From DASSFZ01 sp036514635 (lineage in GTDB: Bacteria > Chloroflexota > Anaerolineae > Fen-1058), in NCBI GenBank assembly GCA_036514635.1, contig DATBWU010000362.1, positions 1 to 11,958 of the forward strand: a DNA stretch of 11,958 nucleotides. Direction: 5' to 3'. Of this stretch, positions 1 through 6,463 are shown piece after piece. Positions within the stretch are counted from its first letter, which is position 1. Each line of letters begins with the position of its first letter. Position numbers and translations under genes: made by a program. Under the pieces are notes generated by a model that did no database searches, was not told the origin of the DNA, and worked only from the letters and a program-made list of their open reading frames with translations.

Positions 1-2
1 CC

Positions 3-368
3 TTCAACCTGGACAAGACGATTCAGCAAGACCTTCAGTCGGTGCCGTCGGTGCTGGCGACGTATGAGCAACGCTTGAAGACCGTGTCCGACCCTAAGCT
101 GCGCGGGCAAATGCAGGAGGTGTACGACGCGAAACGGACGCAGTGGGAGTCGCTCAAGAATTTGCAAGACACGATGGCGCGTGCGCGGCTGCAAATGGAT
201 AGCACGCTCACGGCGCTGGGGACGATTTATTCACAGATGTTGCTCATCGGCGTCCGGGACATCGACAGCGGGCGCGCCCAGCGCCTGCGCGAGGACATCG
301 CCGAAGAGGTGAAGGGTCTGCACGATGTGGTCGCGGCGATGGACGAGGTGTATCAGTACCAGCACTGA
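3..368 (+). CDS. C-terminal part of an unrecognised helical protein (5' partial)
   Basis: The frame is open from the left edge to the TGA at 366-368, so 121 residues of a longer protein are visible and the true start lies outside the window. A GTG at 42 is in frame, but it has no reason to be the start because coding-like sequence continues upstream of it. The visible part is rich in Q, E, K, R, L and A with no membrane segment or cysteine, and it reads as amphipathic helix or coiled coil; an example is the stretch around ARARLQMDSTLTALG. I do not recognise the family. It lies about 70 bases before an NfeD gene on the same strand and could share its transcript, but no function follows from that. 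The last codon and stop lie inside a heptamer repeat, so the C-terminus may have been set by that repeat. Confidence 0.75.
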   Translation, partial: FNLDKTIQQDLQSVPSVLATYEQRLKTVSDPKLRGQMQEVYDAKRTQWESLKNLQDTMARARLQMDSTLTALGTIYSQMLLIGVRDIDSGRAQRLREDIAEEVKGLHDVVAAMDEVYQYQH

Positions 369-407
369 TTACTGTTCACTGCTCACTGATCAGTGAGCAG
401 TGAACAG
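364..407. repeat. Perfect 36-bp palindrome built from 7-nt units
   Basis: Bases 372-389 (CTGTTCACTGCTCACTGA) are followed directly by their exact reverse complement at 390-407, giving a 36-bp palindrome with no loop. The tract also reads as 7-nt units starting at 364: ACTGATT, ACTGTTC, ACTGCTC, ACTGATC, then AGTGAGC and AGTGAAC. The stop codon of the preceding gene lies in the first unit. There is no T-run, so an ordinary intrinsic terminator is unlikely. Heptameric interspersed repeats are known from cyanobacteria and other environmental bacteria; membership in such a family is inferred. Confidence 0.9.
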
Positions 408-441
408 AGGCTTGAAGACTGTTGTCTGAAAGGAGGGCGCA

Positions 442-1101
442 ATGGACTTCGGCCAGCAGATTTTTCAGTTTCTTAAAGACCCGAACGTCGCTTACATTTT
501 GCTGATTGTAGGGATGTGGATGCTGGTGATCGCGGTCTCGACGCCGGGCACAGGCTTCGCCGAAGTGTCGGCGGCGATCACGCTGGCGTTGGCGGCCATC
601 GGCCTGTTCAGCCTGACGGTGAACTTTGCGGGTATCCTGTTGATCGTCGTGGCGTTTGCGCTGTTCGCCGTGGACATCATGGCGACGAGCCACGGTGTGT
701 TGACGGTCGGTGGTGTGGTGGCGCTGCTGATGGGCTCGTGGCTGCTGTTCCCGGCGCGCGAGAACGTGGCCGGCGTATCGGGTTGGCTGATCGCCGGCGT
801 GACGCTGGCCTCGGCGGGCATGGCCGGGATCGTGTTGCACGCGCTGGTTCGCGGCCTGCGAGGCTGGAAGGTCGATCTGGCCGTGCTGAATGTCGAAGGC
901 GGGCGCGGCCAGGTGCGCAAGCCGATCGCCGCCGGAGAGACCGGCACGGTGCAGGTGTCCGGGCAGTTGTGGACGGCTGTGGCTGACGAGCCAATCGAAG
1001 CCGGCGCGGAAGTCGTCGTCGAGCGCCGCGAAGGATTGACGCTGCATGTGGCGCGCACATCGCCGCAATCTGCTGCGTCGCAATCGACGCAGGTGACTTA
1101 G
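442..1101 (+). CDS. NfeD-family membrane protein (short form, no protease domain)
   Basis: This 219-residue protein starts at an ATG preceded by a strong AAAGGAGGG Shine-Dalgarno. About five hydrophobic segments are visible, near residues 17-33, 43-60, 63-79, 86-103 and 114-135. A soluble C-terminal domain follows (about 155-204, containing GETGTVQVSGQLW and VVVERREGLTL), matching the OB-fold of NfeD proteins. The long NfeD form has an N-terminal ClpP-like serine protease domain, which is absent here, so this is the short form. Members are usually encoded beside an SPFH/stomatin gene and are thought to work with it in membrane microdomains or membrane-protein quality control. That partner is the next gene downstream. 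The 167-bp gap between them holds a nested inverted repeat. Family assignment is firm; the cellular role is inferred. Confidence 0.9.
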   Translation: MDFGQQIFQFLKDPNVAYILLIVGMWMLVIAVSTPGTGFAEVSAAITLALAAIGLFSLTVNFAGILLIVVAFALFAVDIMATSHGVLTVGGVVALLMGSWLLFPARENVAGVSGWLIAGVTLASAGMAGIVLHALVRGLRGWKVDLAVLNVEGGRGQVRKPIAAGETGTVQVSGQLWTAVADEPIEAGAEVVVERREGLTLHVARTSPQSAASQSTQVT

Positions 1102-1104
1102 AAC

Positions 1105-1184
1105 CTATCCGAAAACCGGAATGCAGGCTTCAGCCTGCTTGGTCTGAAGCGGACTAAAGTCCGCATTCCAAGGTTTTCGGATAG
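1105..1184. repeat. Nested inverted repeat with two internal hairpins (cruciform element)
   Basis: The outer arms CTATCCGAAAACC (1105-1117) and GGTTTTCGGATAG (1172-1184) are exact reverse complements. The inner arms GGAATGC (1118-1124) and GCATTCC (1163-1169) continue the stem, with a two-base bulge at 1170-1171. Enclosed are two perfect hairpins: GCAGGCT/AGCCTGC (1123-1138) and GCGGACT/AGTCCGC (1149-1164). Their bases partly compete with the inner arms. The whole would fold as a three-way junction in DNA or RNA. It lies between nfeD and the SPFH gene and has no T-run. It looks like a small non-coding dispersed element. Confidence 0.9.
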
Positions 1185-1268
1185 CTCTTAGCCAAACTCT
1201 CCCACGGGCGGCGAAGCGTGAAACCTGCGGGCGGGTGAAGTCATTCATCGAACTTAAGGAGGCCTCAC

Positions 1269-2174
1269 ATGGAAGGATTAGGGTTGGTGATCCTGATTGC
1301 CGTGTTGCTCGTCCTGCTCGGACTGTTCAGCAGCATGATCCGCATCGTGCCGCAGTTCCAGCGGCTGGTGGTGTTCCGGCTAGGCACGTGTAAAGGCCAG
1401 AAGGGGCCGGGCGTCGTCCTACTGTATCCGTTCGGGATCGACCGGGCCATCAGCGTCGATCTGCGCGAAGAGGTGCGCGAGGTTCCGCATCAAACCAACA
1501 TCACCAAAGACAACGCCTCGATCGGCATCGACTTCCTGATTTACTGGCAGGTGGTCGAGCCGGTGAAGAGCGTGCTCGAAGTCAACAACTTCCGGCAGGC
1601 CGCGCTGGGCATCGCCACGACGACGCTGCGCGCGGTGGTCGGCGACATCGCGCTGGACGATGTGCTGGCACAGCGCGAGCACATTAACCAGGTGCTGCGC
1701 GCCAAGCTGGACGAAGTGACCGAGCGCTGGGGGGTGAAAGTCACGGCGGTTGAAATCCGCGAGATCGTGCCGCCGCGCGAGATTCTGGACGCGATGACGC
1801 GGCAGATGAGCGCCGAACGCACCCGCCGCGCCGTTGTGACCGAAGCGCTGGGCACGCGCGAGGCGGCGGTGACGGTGGCCGAAGGCCAGAAGACGGCCGC
1901 CATCCTGCAGGCCGAAGGCCAAAAGCAATCGGCGATCTTGCAGGCCGAAGGCCAGCGGGCGGCGCAGGCGCTGGTGGCGGAAGGCTTTGCCGTCGCGCTC
2001 GATCGCATCTTCGAGGTTGCGAAGACGATCGATTCGAAGACGATGGCGCTCCAGTATCTCGAAGCCCTCAAGTCGATCGGCGCCAGTCCATCGACGAAGT
2101 TCATCTTCCCCATGGAGTTCACCAGCATGCTGAGGCCGCTGATCGGCATGTCGGAAGAATCGATGCAAAAGTAG
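1269..2174 (+). CDS. SPFH/stomatin-like (slipin-type) membrane protein
   Basis: This 301-residue protein starts at an ATG with an AAGGAGG Shine-Dalgarno seven bases upstream. Residues 4-23 form one N-terminal membrane segment (LGLVILIAVLLVLLGLF). The SPFH/band 7 domain follows: RIVPQFQRLVVFRLG at 25-39, GPGVVLLYPFGIDRA at 46-60, the beta-rich region 61-100, and WGVKVTAVEIREIVPP around 154-169. The C-terminal part is helical and Ala/Glu-rich, with an 11-residue repeat (AEGQKTAAILQ at 204-214, AEGQKQSAILQ at 215-225, and a partial third copy). This is typical of slipin or stomatin oligomerisation regions. Such proteins assemble into large rings or cages at the membrane. The upstream NfeD gene is the expected partner. 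The family is clear; the client process is unknown. Confidence 0.93.
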   Translation: MEGLGLVILIAVLLVLLGLFSSMIRIVPQFQRLVVFRLGTCKGQKGPGVVLLYPFGIDRAISVDLREEVREVPHQTNITKDNASIGIDFLIYWQVVEPVKSVLEVNNFRQAALGIATTTLRAVVGDIALDDVLAQREHINQVLRAKLDEVTERWGVKVTAVEIREIVPPREILDAMTRQMSAERTRRAVVTEALGTREAAVTVAEGQKTAAILQAEGQKQSAILQAEGQRAAQALVAEGFAVALDRIFEVAKTIDSKTMALQYLEALKSIGASPSTKFIFPMEFTSMLRPLIGMSEESMQK

Positions 2175-2201
2175 CGCGATCGCTCAGCGTGAGGTACAGT
2201 G

Positions 2202-2235
2202 AAGGTCGGGAGCCGTGCGGTTCCCGACCTTTGTG
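2202..2235 (+). terminator. Probable intrinsic terminator after the SPFH gene
   Basis: AAGGTCGGGA (2202-2211) and TCCCGACCTT (2222-2231) form a perfect 10-bp stem around a 10-nt loop, starting 27 bases after the SPFH stop codon. The following TTTGTGTT tract is only moderately T-rich, so termination may be partial. Confidence 0.7.
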
Positions 2236-2246
2236 TTCACAGAAGC

Positions 2247-2299
2247 CACGGAGACGCAGAGACACGGAGAAAGACTCTGTGGCTCCGTGTCTCTGTGGC
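2247..2299. repeat. Inverted array of 8-nt CACGGAGA-type units
   Basis: Three 8-nt units, CACGGAGA, CGCAGAGA and CACGGAGA, run from 2247 to 2270. The opposite arm carries the same family in reverse: CTCCGTGTCTCTG (2283-2295) is the exact complement of CAGAGACACGGAG (2257-2269), and CTCTGTGGC occurs twice (2275-2283 and 2291-2299). It fills the gap before the GNAT gene. Reading the GNAT frame upstream through this array gives a low-complexity extension, which is why the later ATG is preferred. Confidence 0.85.
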
Positions 2300-2310
2300 G
2301 AAATCGCCAC

Positions 2311-2757
2311 ATGACCGGGATCCAAATCGTTCGAGCGACGTGGCGCGATGCATGGACGTTGAGCCGGTTGGATCGCAAGTGCTTCCAACCCATCGACGCC
2401 TACGACTGGCTGACCTACCTGGGCCTGTGCCTCTGGCCGAGCGTGGTCGCGTTGAAGGCTGCGTCGGGAGGGGAGATTATCGGTTTCGTCGCGAGCGATC
2501 GGCGTCGACGGCACGGGCATGCCATCATCGTGACACTATCGGTTGATCCGGCTTGGCGCAGGCGCGGACTGGGCGAGCGGCTCATGCATGAATGCGAAGC
2601 GCGGATCGATTTGCCGCGCGTCCGCCTGCAGGTGCGGAAGAGCAACACGCCCGCCATTCACCTGTACCTCAAACTGGGTTACACTGTCCTGGGCGCGTTG
2701 CCGCGCTATTACGGCGATAGCGAGGATGGCTACTTGATGGAGAAAGCGCGAGGATGA
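2311..2757 (+). CDS. GNAT-family N-acetyltransferase, RimI-like
   Basis: This 148-residue protein has the GNAT fold in order. The N-terminal strand and helix are IVRATWRDAWTLSRLD (6-21). Strand motif VTLSVDPAWRRRGLGERLM (74-92) carries the acetyl-CoA pyrophosphate loop R-R-R-G-L-G. VRKSNTPAIHLYLKLGY (108-124) is motif B, and YYGDSEDGYLMEK near the end resembles the RimI C-terminus. The family transfers an acetyl group from acetyl-CoA to an amine; RimI acts on ribosomal protein S18, but here the substrate (a protein N-terminus or another amine) cannot be read. The ATG at 2311 was chosen because the longer frame from a GTG at 2215 runs through a terminator-like hairpin and a repeat. No clear Shine-Dalgarno precedes it, so start confidence is moderate. 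It precedes a Nudix gene by 144 bases. Confidence 0.87.
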   Translation: MTGIQIVRATWRDAWTLSRLDRKCFQPIDAYDWLTYLGLCLWPSVVALKAASGGEIIGFVASDRRRRHGHAIIVTLSVDPAWRRRGLGERLMHECEARIDLPRVRLQVRKSNTPAIHLYLKLGYTVLGALPRYYGDSEDGYLMEKARG

Positions 2758-2795
2758 AATCATAGCGCGGACTCTTGCCGCAACCGAATGATTGG

Positions 2796-2825
2796 ACGCG
2801 GATGGACGCGGATGAACGCAGATGG
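2796..2825. repeat. Tandem array of three 10-nt ACGCGGATGR units
   Basis: ACGCGGATGG, ACGCGGATGA and ACGCAGATGG occupy 2796-2805, 2806-2815 and 2816-2825 with one or two changes between units. They lie in the 144-bp gap between the acetyltransferase and Nudix genes. The rest of the gap (2826-2890) has no open reading frame and no clear promoter. Similar ACGCGGATGAACGC tracts are recalled as dispersed repeats in environmental bacterial genomes. Confidence 0.85.
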
Positions 2826-2901
2826 GAGCACTGCACCCGCCGAAGGCGTGTGTTCGTGGATAAAGATTTGCACTGATGACGCAATTGGGTGAGGTGATAC
2901 T

Positions 2902-3378
2902 ATGATGGAGAGCGAGAAGTTTCGCGTGATTGCGAGGGCGATCGTTTTGACGCCCGATCGGCGCGTGGTGATGGTGACCAGCCACGATCGCGACGCGCTG
3001 GTTGTGCCGGGCGGCGCGGTCGATGCAGGTGAAACGCTGCAAGCGGCTGCCGTGCGCGAAACCAAAGAAGAGTGCCAGATCGATGTATCGATCGGCGAGG
3101 TGATCTGGCTGCGCGAGTATACCAGTCGAAAACGCGACCAGCGCAACCTCGAAGTATATTTTCTGGCTCGACCCGAGCCTGGCATCGACCTGCTCGATCG
3201 CTGGACGCTCGTCGATGCCGCCGATCCGCGTGTGCAGCGGGAGGCCGGCCTTTACACGCGCGAAGCGTTGCAGTCGATGCAACTGCCGGTGTACCCAAAA
3301 GAATTACGCGACGAGTTCTGGGATGGCCTGAATAGGGGATTCCATCGGGTGTATCTGGGCCATTTTGAAGGAAAGTAG
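2902..3378 (+). CDS. Nudix hydrolase
   Basis: This 158-residue protein hydrolyses a nucleoside diphosphate linked to another group; the substrate cannot be told from sequence. The Nudix box lies at 38-60: G38, E44, R52, E53, E56 and E57 match G-x5-E-x7-R-E-U-x-E-E-x-G-U, with the metal-binding REtkEE present. Two positions deviate: T54 replaces the usual hydrophobic residue and Q59 replaces the usual glycine. The N-terminal strand FRVIARAIVLTPDRRVVMV and the PGGAV turn fit the fold. The C-terminal half (about 90-158) holds the strand LEVYFLARPEPG and a helix rich in aromatic residues. Two adjacent ATG codons (2902 and 2905) are possible; GAGG at 2891-2894 fits 2902 with a 7-base gap. It sits after the GNAT gene on the same strand; a shared pathway is not shown. 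Confidence 0.9.
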   Translation: MMESEKFRVIARAIVLTPDRRVVMVTSHDRDALVVPGGAVDAGETLQAAAVRETKEECQIDVSIGEVIWLREYTSRKRDQRNLEVYFLARPEPGIDLLDRWTLVDAADPRVQREAGLYTREALQSMQLPVYPKELRDEFWDGLNRGFHRVYLGHFEGK

Positions 3379-3405
3379 CCGTAGAAGCGCGAGTATACGC
3401 GCGGC

Positions 3406-3434
3406 GTGACGCGCCCATGGGATGGTGGTAGAAT
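3406..3434 (+). promoter_or_regulatory. Predicted sigma70-like promoter for korAB
   Basis: GTGACG at 3406-3411 (4 of 6 to TTGACA) and TAGAAT at 3429-3434 (5 of 6 to TATAAT) are separated by exactly 17 bases. Transcription would start near 3441, leaving a leader of about 60 nt before korA. This is a consensus match only. Confidence 0.55.
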
Positions 3435-3453
3435 AATGCTCATACTGATTTTA

Positions 3454-3475
3454 GGTAATCCATCGCCGGATTACC
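3454..3475 (+). other. Leader hairpin upstream of korA
   Basis: GGTAATCC (3454-3461) and GGATTACC (3468-3475) form a perfect 8-bp stem with a 6-nt loop, between the predicted start of transcription and the Shine-Dalgarno GAGG (3487-3490). It does not cover the ribosome-binding site and has no T-run. It may be an mRNA-stabilising 5' hairpin or an operator; no riboswitch class is recognised. Confidence 0.5.
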
Positions 3476-3499
3476 GGCCTGAATGCGAGGTTCAACACA

Positions 3500-5329
3500 A
3501 TGAGCGTTACGGAAGCACAGGCGTCTCCGTCCGAGGTGGCGGATCGCCGGGAGCAGGTCAACGACTTTTCGATCACGGTGGCTACCGTCAATGGATCAGG
3601 CAGTCAAACGGCTAACAGCACGCTGATCCACGCGATTCACAAAATGGGCGTGCCGGTCAGCGGCAAGAATCTGTTCCCCTCCAACATTCAGGGCTTGCCG
3701 ACTTGGTTCACCATCCGCGTCAGCAAAGATGGATACCTCGCTCGCCGGGAGCGCGCCGAGATTCTGGTGGCGATGAACAAGGCGACTATTGCCGAGGACA
3801 TTCAGAAGCTGGAATCGGGCGGGATGTGCCTGTACCCGATCGATGATCCGCTCCCTCTCAAGCGCGATGACGTGACCTTCTACCCGATGCCAGTGCTGGA
3901 GCTGTCGAAGAAATCCGGCGCGGATGCCCGGCTGCGGCCCTACGTTGCCAACATGGTCTTCGTCGGGACGCTGGCGTACCTGCTCGGCATCGAGTTGGAC
4001 GAGGTCGAGAAAGCGCTCACGTTCCACTTCAAGGGAAAGAAGAAGGCGATCGACTTGAACATGGGCGTGGTCAAGAGCGCGTATGAATGGTCGCAAGCCA
4101 ACCTGACCAAGACCGATCCGTTCCGCGTCGAGCCGATGAACGCCACCACCGGCACGTTCCTGATCGAGGGCAACACGGCCGGCGCGCTGGGCGCGATCTT
4201 CGGCGGCCTGACCTTCGCCGCCTGGTATCCCATCACGCCCGCGACTTCGTTCGCCGACGCGCTCAACGAGTTTTTGCCTCAACTGCGTCGCGAGCCGGAT
4301 GGCAGGCAGACGTACGCGGTGGTGCAAGCCGAAGATGAACTGGCAGCCATCGGCATGGTGATCGGTGCGGGCTGGGCGGGTGCGCGGGCGATGACCAGCA
4401 CGTCGGGGCCGGGCCTCTCACTCATGACCGAGTTCGCCGGTTTCGCCTACTTCGCCGAGGTTCCATCGGTGATCTGGGACATCCAGCGCATGGGGCCTTC
4501 CACCGGCCTGCCGACGCGCGTCTCGCAGGGCGACATCCTGGCGGCCTATTACCTGAGCCACGGCGACACACGGCACATCTGCCTGATTCCGTCCAACATG
4601 CAAGAGTGCTTCGAGTTTGCCAACGCAGCCTTCGATCTGGCCGAGCGTCTGCAAACGCTGGTCATCGTATTGAGCGATCTCGACCTGGGCATGAACCTGT
4701 GGCCGACCGGGCCTTTCAAGTATCCCGAGAAGCCGTTGGATCGCGGCAAGGTGTTGAGCATGGAAGATCTCAATCGGCTGAAGGGACACTGGAACCGCTA
4801 CGCCGACGTGGACGGCGACGGCATCGGCTGGCGCACGTTGCCCGGCGCCGATCATCCGATGGCGGCGTACTTCACGCGCGGCACGGGTCACAATGAGGCC
4901 GCTGTTTACAGCGAGCGACCGGAGGATTGGCAGAAGAACCTGGAGCGCCTGGCGCGCAAGCACGAGACGGCGCGCACGCTCGTCCCGCCGCCGATCATCG
5001 ATGCGGGGGAAGGTGCGGAAGTCGGTCTGATCTCCTTCGGGTCGAACGATCCGGCGGTGAAAGAAGCGCGCGATCGACTGGCCAAGCAAGGCCTGAAGAC
5101 CTCGTACCTGCGGCTGCGCGCGCTGCCGCTGGAGCACACGTTGGTCGAGTTCATCAAACGGCACGCGCGCCTGTACGTCGTGGAGAACAACTTCGACGGG
5201 CAGATGCACTCGCTGGTTCAACTCCATGCGCCCGAACACGCGGCCCGCGTGGTGTCCCTTGCCAAGTGCGACGGCCTGCCGTTGAGTGCGCGCTGGATCA
5301 CCGAGGCGATTCTGGATCAGGAACGGTAA
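3500..5329 (+). CDS. korA: 2-oxoacid:ferredoxin oxidoreductase, fused gamma-alpha subunit (KorA type)
   Basis: With KorB this 609-residue subunit should catalyse CoA-dependent oxidative decarboxylation of a 2-oxoacid, most likely 2-oxoglutarate, reducing ferredoxin. The N-terminal gamma domain (about 22-200) has ATVNGSGSQTAN (28-39) and VSGKNLFPSNIQGLPTWF (53-70). The alpha (pyrimidine-binding) domain starts near 222. It carries YPITPAT (243-249), the acidic QAEDE (276-280), TSTSGPGLSLM (299-309) and RMGPSTGLPTR (330-340), whose arginine is expected to contact the substrate carboxylate. The transketolase C-terminal-like domain (about 505-605) includes VENNFDGQM. The gamma-alpha fusion and length match the two-subunit OFOR class. 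The start ATG has GAGG nine bases upstream and a predicted promoter and hairpin before it. korB follows after 16 bases, so the two are surely one operon. No 4Fe-4S ferredoxin-like domain is fused. Confidence 0.95.
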   Translation: MSVTEAQASPSEVADRREQVNDFSITVATVNGSGSQTANSTLIHAIHKMGVPVSGKNLFPSNIQGLPTWFTIRVSKDGYLARRERAEILVAMNKATIAEDIQKLESGGMCLYPIDDPLPLKRDDVTFYPMPVLELSKKSGADARLRPYVANMVFVGTLAYLLGIELDEVEKALTFHFKGKKKAIDLNMGVVKSAYEWSQANLTKTDPFRVEPMNATTGTFLIEGNTAGALGAIFGGLTFAAWYPITPATSFADALNEFLPQLRREPDGRQTYAVVQAEDELAAIGMVIGAGWAGARAMTSTSGPGLSLMTEFAGFAYFAEVPSVIWDIQRMGPSTGLPTRVSQGDILAAYYLSHGDTRHICLIPSNMQECFEFANAAFDLAERLQTLVIVLSDLDLGMNLWPTGPFKYPEKPLDRGKVLSMEDLNRLKGHWNRYADVDGDGIGWRTLPGADHPMAAYFTRGTGHNEAAVYSERPEDWQKNLERLARKHETARTLVPPPIIDAGEGAEVGLISFGSNDPAVKEARDRLAKQGLKTSYLRLRALPLEHTLVEFIKRHARLYVVENNFDGQMHSLVQLHAPEHAARVVSLAKCDGLPLSARWITEAILDQER

Positions 5330-5345
5330 TGAGGGAGGAACTTTA

Positions 5346-6395
5346 ATGGCGACGACTGTCATGCAGAATAATAAATCGGCGAATATGAACCTGCTCGGCC
5401 TGACCAAGACCGATTACAAAGGGCTGCCTTCGACGTTGTGCAACGGCTGCGGGCACGATTCGATCTCCAGCCAGATCACCGCCGTGGCCTACGACCTGTC
5501 GCTGCCGCCGCATCGCGTGGCGAAGTTCAGCGGCATCGGTTGCTCGAGCAAAAGCCCGGCCTACTTCCTGGGCCGTTCGCACGGCCTCAACGGCACGCAC
5601 GGTCGAATGCCGTCGCTGGCGACCGGCGCGACGGTCGCCAACAAAGACTTGATCGCCGTCGGCGTGAGCGGCGACGGCGACACCGGCAGCATCGGCCTGG
5701 GGCAGTTCAAGCACATGCTGCGCCGCAACATCAACATGGTGTATATCATCGAGAACAACGGCGTGTACGGCCTGACCAAGGGCCAGTTCTCGGCAACGGC
5801 GGACATTGGTCAGGAACTCAAGTACGCCGGCAAGAATGAACTGCCGCCGCTTGACCTGTGCCTGGAAGCCATCGTCGGCGATTGCGGCTTCGTGGCTCGA
5901 TCGTTTGCCGGCGATCCGAAGCAGGTGCAGGCGCTGCTCAAGTCCGCGTTCGCTTATCGCGGGCTGGCCGTGATCGACATCATCAGCCCGTGCGTCACCT
6001 TCAACAACGGCGAGGCTTCGACCAAGTCGTACTCGTGGGGCAAGGATCACGACGCGCCGCTGCACGACATCACCTTCGTGCCCGCCGCCGAGGAGATCAC
6101 CGTCGACTACGAGGAAGGCGTGGTGAAGGAAGTGGAATTGCACGACGGCTCGACGATTCGCCTGAAGAAGCTGACTCAGGATTACGACCCGACCAATCGC
6201 GCCACGGCGGTTGCGCTGCTCGAAGAAGCGCGCGAGAAGCAGACGTTCGTCACCGGCCTGATCTACATCAATCACGAGCGGCCCACGCTGGTCGAGCACG
6301 AGCGGCTGGTCGATACGCCGCTGGCCTTCCTGCCGCCGGAGAAACTGCGCCCGCCGCGCGAGGCGCTGGACCGGATCAACGCGGCGTTCATGTAA
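5346..6395 (+). CDS. korB: 2-oxoacid:ferredoxin oxidoreductase, beta subunit (KorB)
   Basis: This 349-residue beta subunit binds thiamine diphosphate and the single [4Fe-4S] cluster of the complex. Cluster ligands are visible as C32 and C35 (LCNGCGH), C66 (GIGCSSK) and C216 (SPCVTFNN); this spacing is that of characterised two-subunit archaeal enzymes shifted by about 20 residues. The ThDP/Mg motif is GDGDTGSIG at 109-117 with NN at 137-138. K69, L143 and K145 (YGLTKGQ) match active-site positions tied to 2-oxoacid choice in Sulfolobus enzymes, as I recall them, which supports 2-oxoglutarate use. The C-terminal extension (about 280-349) is typical. The ATG at 5346 is chosen because GGGAGGAA lies just upstream; an earlier in-frame start at 5286 would overlap korA. 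The gene ends at a strong terminator. Confidence 0.95.
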   Translation: MATTVMQNNKSANMNLLGLTKTDYKGLPSTLCNGCGHDSISSQITAVAYDLSLPPHRVAKFSGIGCSSKSPAYFLGRSHGLNGTHGRMPSLATGATVANKDLIAVGVSGDGDTGSIGLGQFKHMLRRNINMVYIIENNGVYGLTKGQFSATADIGQELKYAGKNELPPLDLCLEAIVGDCGFVARSFAGDPKQVQALLKSAFAYRGLAVIDIISPCVTFNNGEASTKSYSWGKDHDAPLHDITFVPAAEEITVDYEEGVVKEVELHDGSTIRLKKLTQDYDPTNRATAVALLEEAREKQTFVTGLIYINHERPTLVEHERLVDTPLAFLPPEKLRPPREALDRINAAFM

Positions 6396-6439
6396 AACAA
6401 AAGTGACCGGCACTTACAATGTGCCGGCCACTGTTTTAT
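6394..6439 (+). terminator. Strong intrinsic terminator after korB
   Basis: AGTGACCGGCAC (6402-6413) and GTGCCGGCCACT (6421-6432) form a 12-bp stem with one mismatch and a 7-nt loop, followed by GTTTTATA. The A-rich tract just before the stem mirrors the T-tract, so it could also act on the opposite strand. It overlaps the last bases of the korB stop codon region. Confidence 0.88.
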
Positions 6440-6463
6440 ACTCGACGCGGGAACCATCTGCGG

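Noticed and set aside
372..407. Intrinsic terminator for the first gene
   Set aside because: The palindrome is perfect but has no loop and no T-run, and it overlaps a heptamer array; a repeat element explains it better.
376..1083. Long minus-strand open frames across the NfeD gene
   Set aside because: They are Arg/His/Gln-rich, have no recognisable domain, and mirror a clear NfeD gene with a strong ribosome site. They are by-products of high GC.
2215..2310. N-terminal extension of the acetyltransferase from a GTG
   Set aside because: It would start inside a terminator-like hairpin and run through an 8-nt repeat array; the GNAT fold begins just after the ATG at 2311.
2247..2825. CRISPR-like array
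   Set aside because: The units are 8-10 nt with no unique spacers and no cas genes nearby; these are short tandem repeats.
3387..3414. Terminator after the Nudix gene
   Set aside because: Two alternative 5-bp GCGCG/CGCGC stems can form, but they are short, mutually exclusive and lack a T-run; the region fits better as the start of the korAB promoter.
5286..5345. Earlier start for korB inside korA
   Set aside because: GGGAGGAA lies directly before the ATG at 5346, and the extra 20 residues overlap the conserved korA end.
5343..6413. Long minus-strand open frame opposite korB
   Set aside because: The translation is low-complexity and shows no family motif, while the plus strand encodes an unmistakable KorB with all cofactor residues.
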